A DNA stretch of 5,092 nucleotides from an uncultured Sutterella sp. (lineage in GTDB: Bacteria; Pseudomonadota; Gammaproteobacteria; Burkholderiales; Burkholderiaceae_F): contig CAJJMF010000174.1 in assembly GCA_905192805.1 (NCBI GenBank), positions 1 through 5,092 on the forward strand. The letters run 5' to 3'. The notes beneath the pieces were generated by a model. It worked only from the letters and a program-made list of their open reading frames with translations. It was not told the origin of the DNA and made no database searches. A program made the position numbers and the translations under genes. Below are positions 4,663 to 5,092 of the stretch, piece by piece; positions within the stretch are counted from its first letter, which is position 1; the number at the start of each line of letters is the position of its first letter.

Positions 4663-5092
4663 TTAGCTAAGGCTGTTTTATTGGGTGGGTAAGTTAACCC
4701 CAGTAAAATCAAGGGTTTCAACGGGGTGTTTCTTCTTATCGAGTAGAATTTAATACGCATGATGATGCGAGTAATAGCTTATAAACCTCATTATACTGCG
4801 AATAAAACACCGCAAAACTACTAATTTTTTTGTGAATTTTCCCCGTTTTTCACGATTTCTTCCCTACCCTATCCTGAAAAGGAATGCACGCTGCTACAAC
4901 GTTCAGAATAGTAAAAAGTGATTTCGCGAGAGGAATGAACCCGATTTTCAAAATTTTATACTCAATTTTTTGACATCACAAAATCAAAAATAAAACAATT
5001 AATAATTTTGATATATGTAAGTCATGAACAAAAATGAAACATCAAATTTTTCATTTTTTGTCTTACTATGAGAAAAAAATGGAACAATCTAT
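4663..5092. other. AT-rich intergenic region upstream of hipB, no gene seen
   Basis: No supported coding frame is present on either strand; short frames such as the ATG at 5024 (+) stop after 15 codons. The region holds the second 17-bp repeat (4789-4805), an inverted repeat GTTAACCC / GGGTTTCAAC (4693-4700 and 4713-4722), a small hairpin CGCAT-GATG-ATGCG (4756-4769) and a TTGACA at 4970-4975 (+) with no clear -10 at normal spacing. The last 270 bases are extremely AT-rich; for example 4981-5040 has 10 G or C in 60. A promoter for a gene beyond the right edge is possible but not shown. Confidence 0.6.
4789..4805 (-). repeat. 17-bp direct repeat, copy 2, possible upstream operator or promoter
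   Basis: On the minus strand it reads TTATTCGCAGTATAATG, identical to copy 1 except for one A-to-G change, and lies 156 bp further from hipB in the same orientation. It too contains TATAAT (4795-4790), but no good -35 lies 17 bp upstream (GTTTTG). It could be an auxiliary HipB site or a weaker second promoter. Confidence 0.45.

Noticed and set aside
4411..4692. Plus-strand frame of 93 codons opposite hipB
   Set aside because: It is antisense to a well supported HipB gene, has no recognisable domain and runs through the hipB promoter.
36..4817. CACCGCAAAA shared by both flanks (36-45 and 4808-4817) as element ends
   Set aside because: A 10-base match between two places in 5 kb is expected by chance, and no longer repeat or target duplication surrounds it.
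4832..4853. GTGAA/TTCAC inverted repeat as a terminator
   Set aside because: The stem is only 5 bp with a 12-nt loop, and no T-run follows on either strand.

Overview
The window most likely comes from a proteobacterium of medium GC content. The strongest evidence is a proteobacterial DNA polymerase III epsilon subunit (DnaQ), including the C-terminal region that binds the alpha subunit. A gut betaproteobacterium of the Sutterellaceae/Parasutterella type would fit the moderate coding GC, the very AT-rich intergenic DNA and the gene styles, but this placement is inference and no marker here fixes the genus. Nothing in the window proves a mobile element: I see no transposase, integrase, CRISPR array, tRNA or rRNA.

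Layout. Bases 1-299 are AT-rich and hold no gene I can support. A rightward set follows: a GNAT acetyltransferase (300-788), dnaQ (869-1630), a short stand-alone flavodoxin (1641-2177, its Shine-Dalgarno sequence directly after the dnaQ stop) and a HipB/Xre-type helix-turn-helix protein with an unrecognised C-terminal domain (about 2213-2806). The last three genes are tightly packed and probably co-transcribed. This set ends at a strong stem-loop over its last stop codon, followed by a bidirectional rho-independent terminator (2837-2876). A perfect 14-bp palindrome lies just beyond the terminator.

A leftward pair converges on that terminator: a HipB-type antitoxin/repressor gene (4281-4595) followed 11 bp later by a full-length HipA-family gene (2935-4269). 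The promoter in front of hipB has a -35 and -10 separated by 17 bp. Its -10 lies inside a 17-bp sequence that recurs 156 bp further upstream with one mismatch. Bases 4663-5092 are otherwise AT-rich and without a gene.

The main point of interest is the HipA-family protein. It keeps the fold-defining landmarks along its whole length (RFDR, the SYLSMADIL helix, the final DWESIA and MASLFE segments). By hand alignment, however, every catalytic landmark of a HipA Ser/Thr kinase is replaced: the Gly-rich ATP loop, the ATP-binding Lys, the catalytic Asp, and the metal-binding Asn and Asp. The reading frame is intact, so this looks like a retained HipA pseudokinase paired with an intact HipB, not a debris pseudogene. 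A separate HipB-like gene without its own toxin lies convergent to it.
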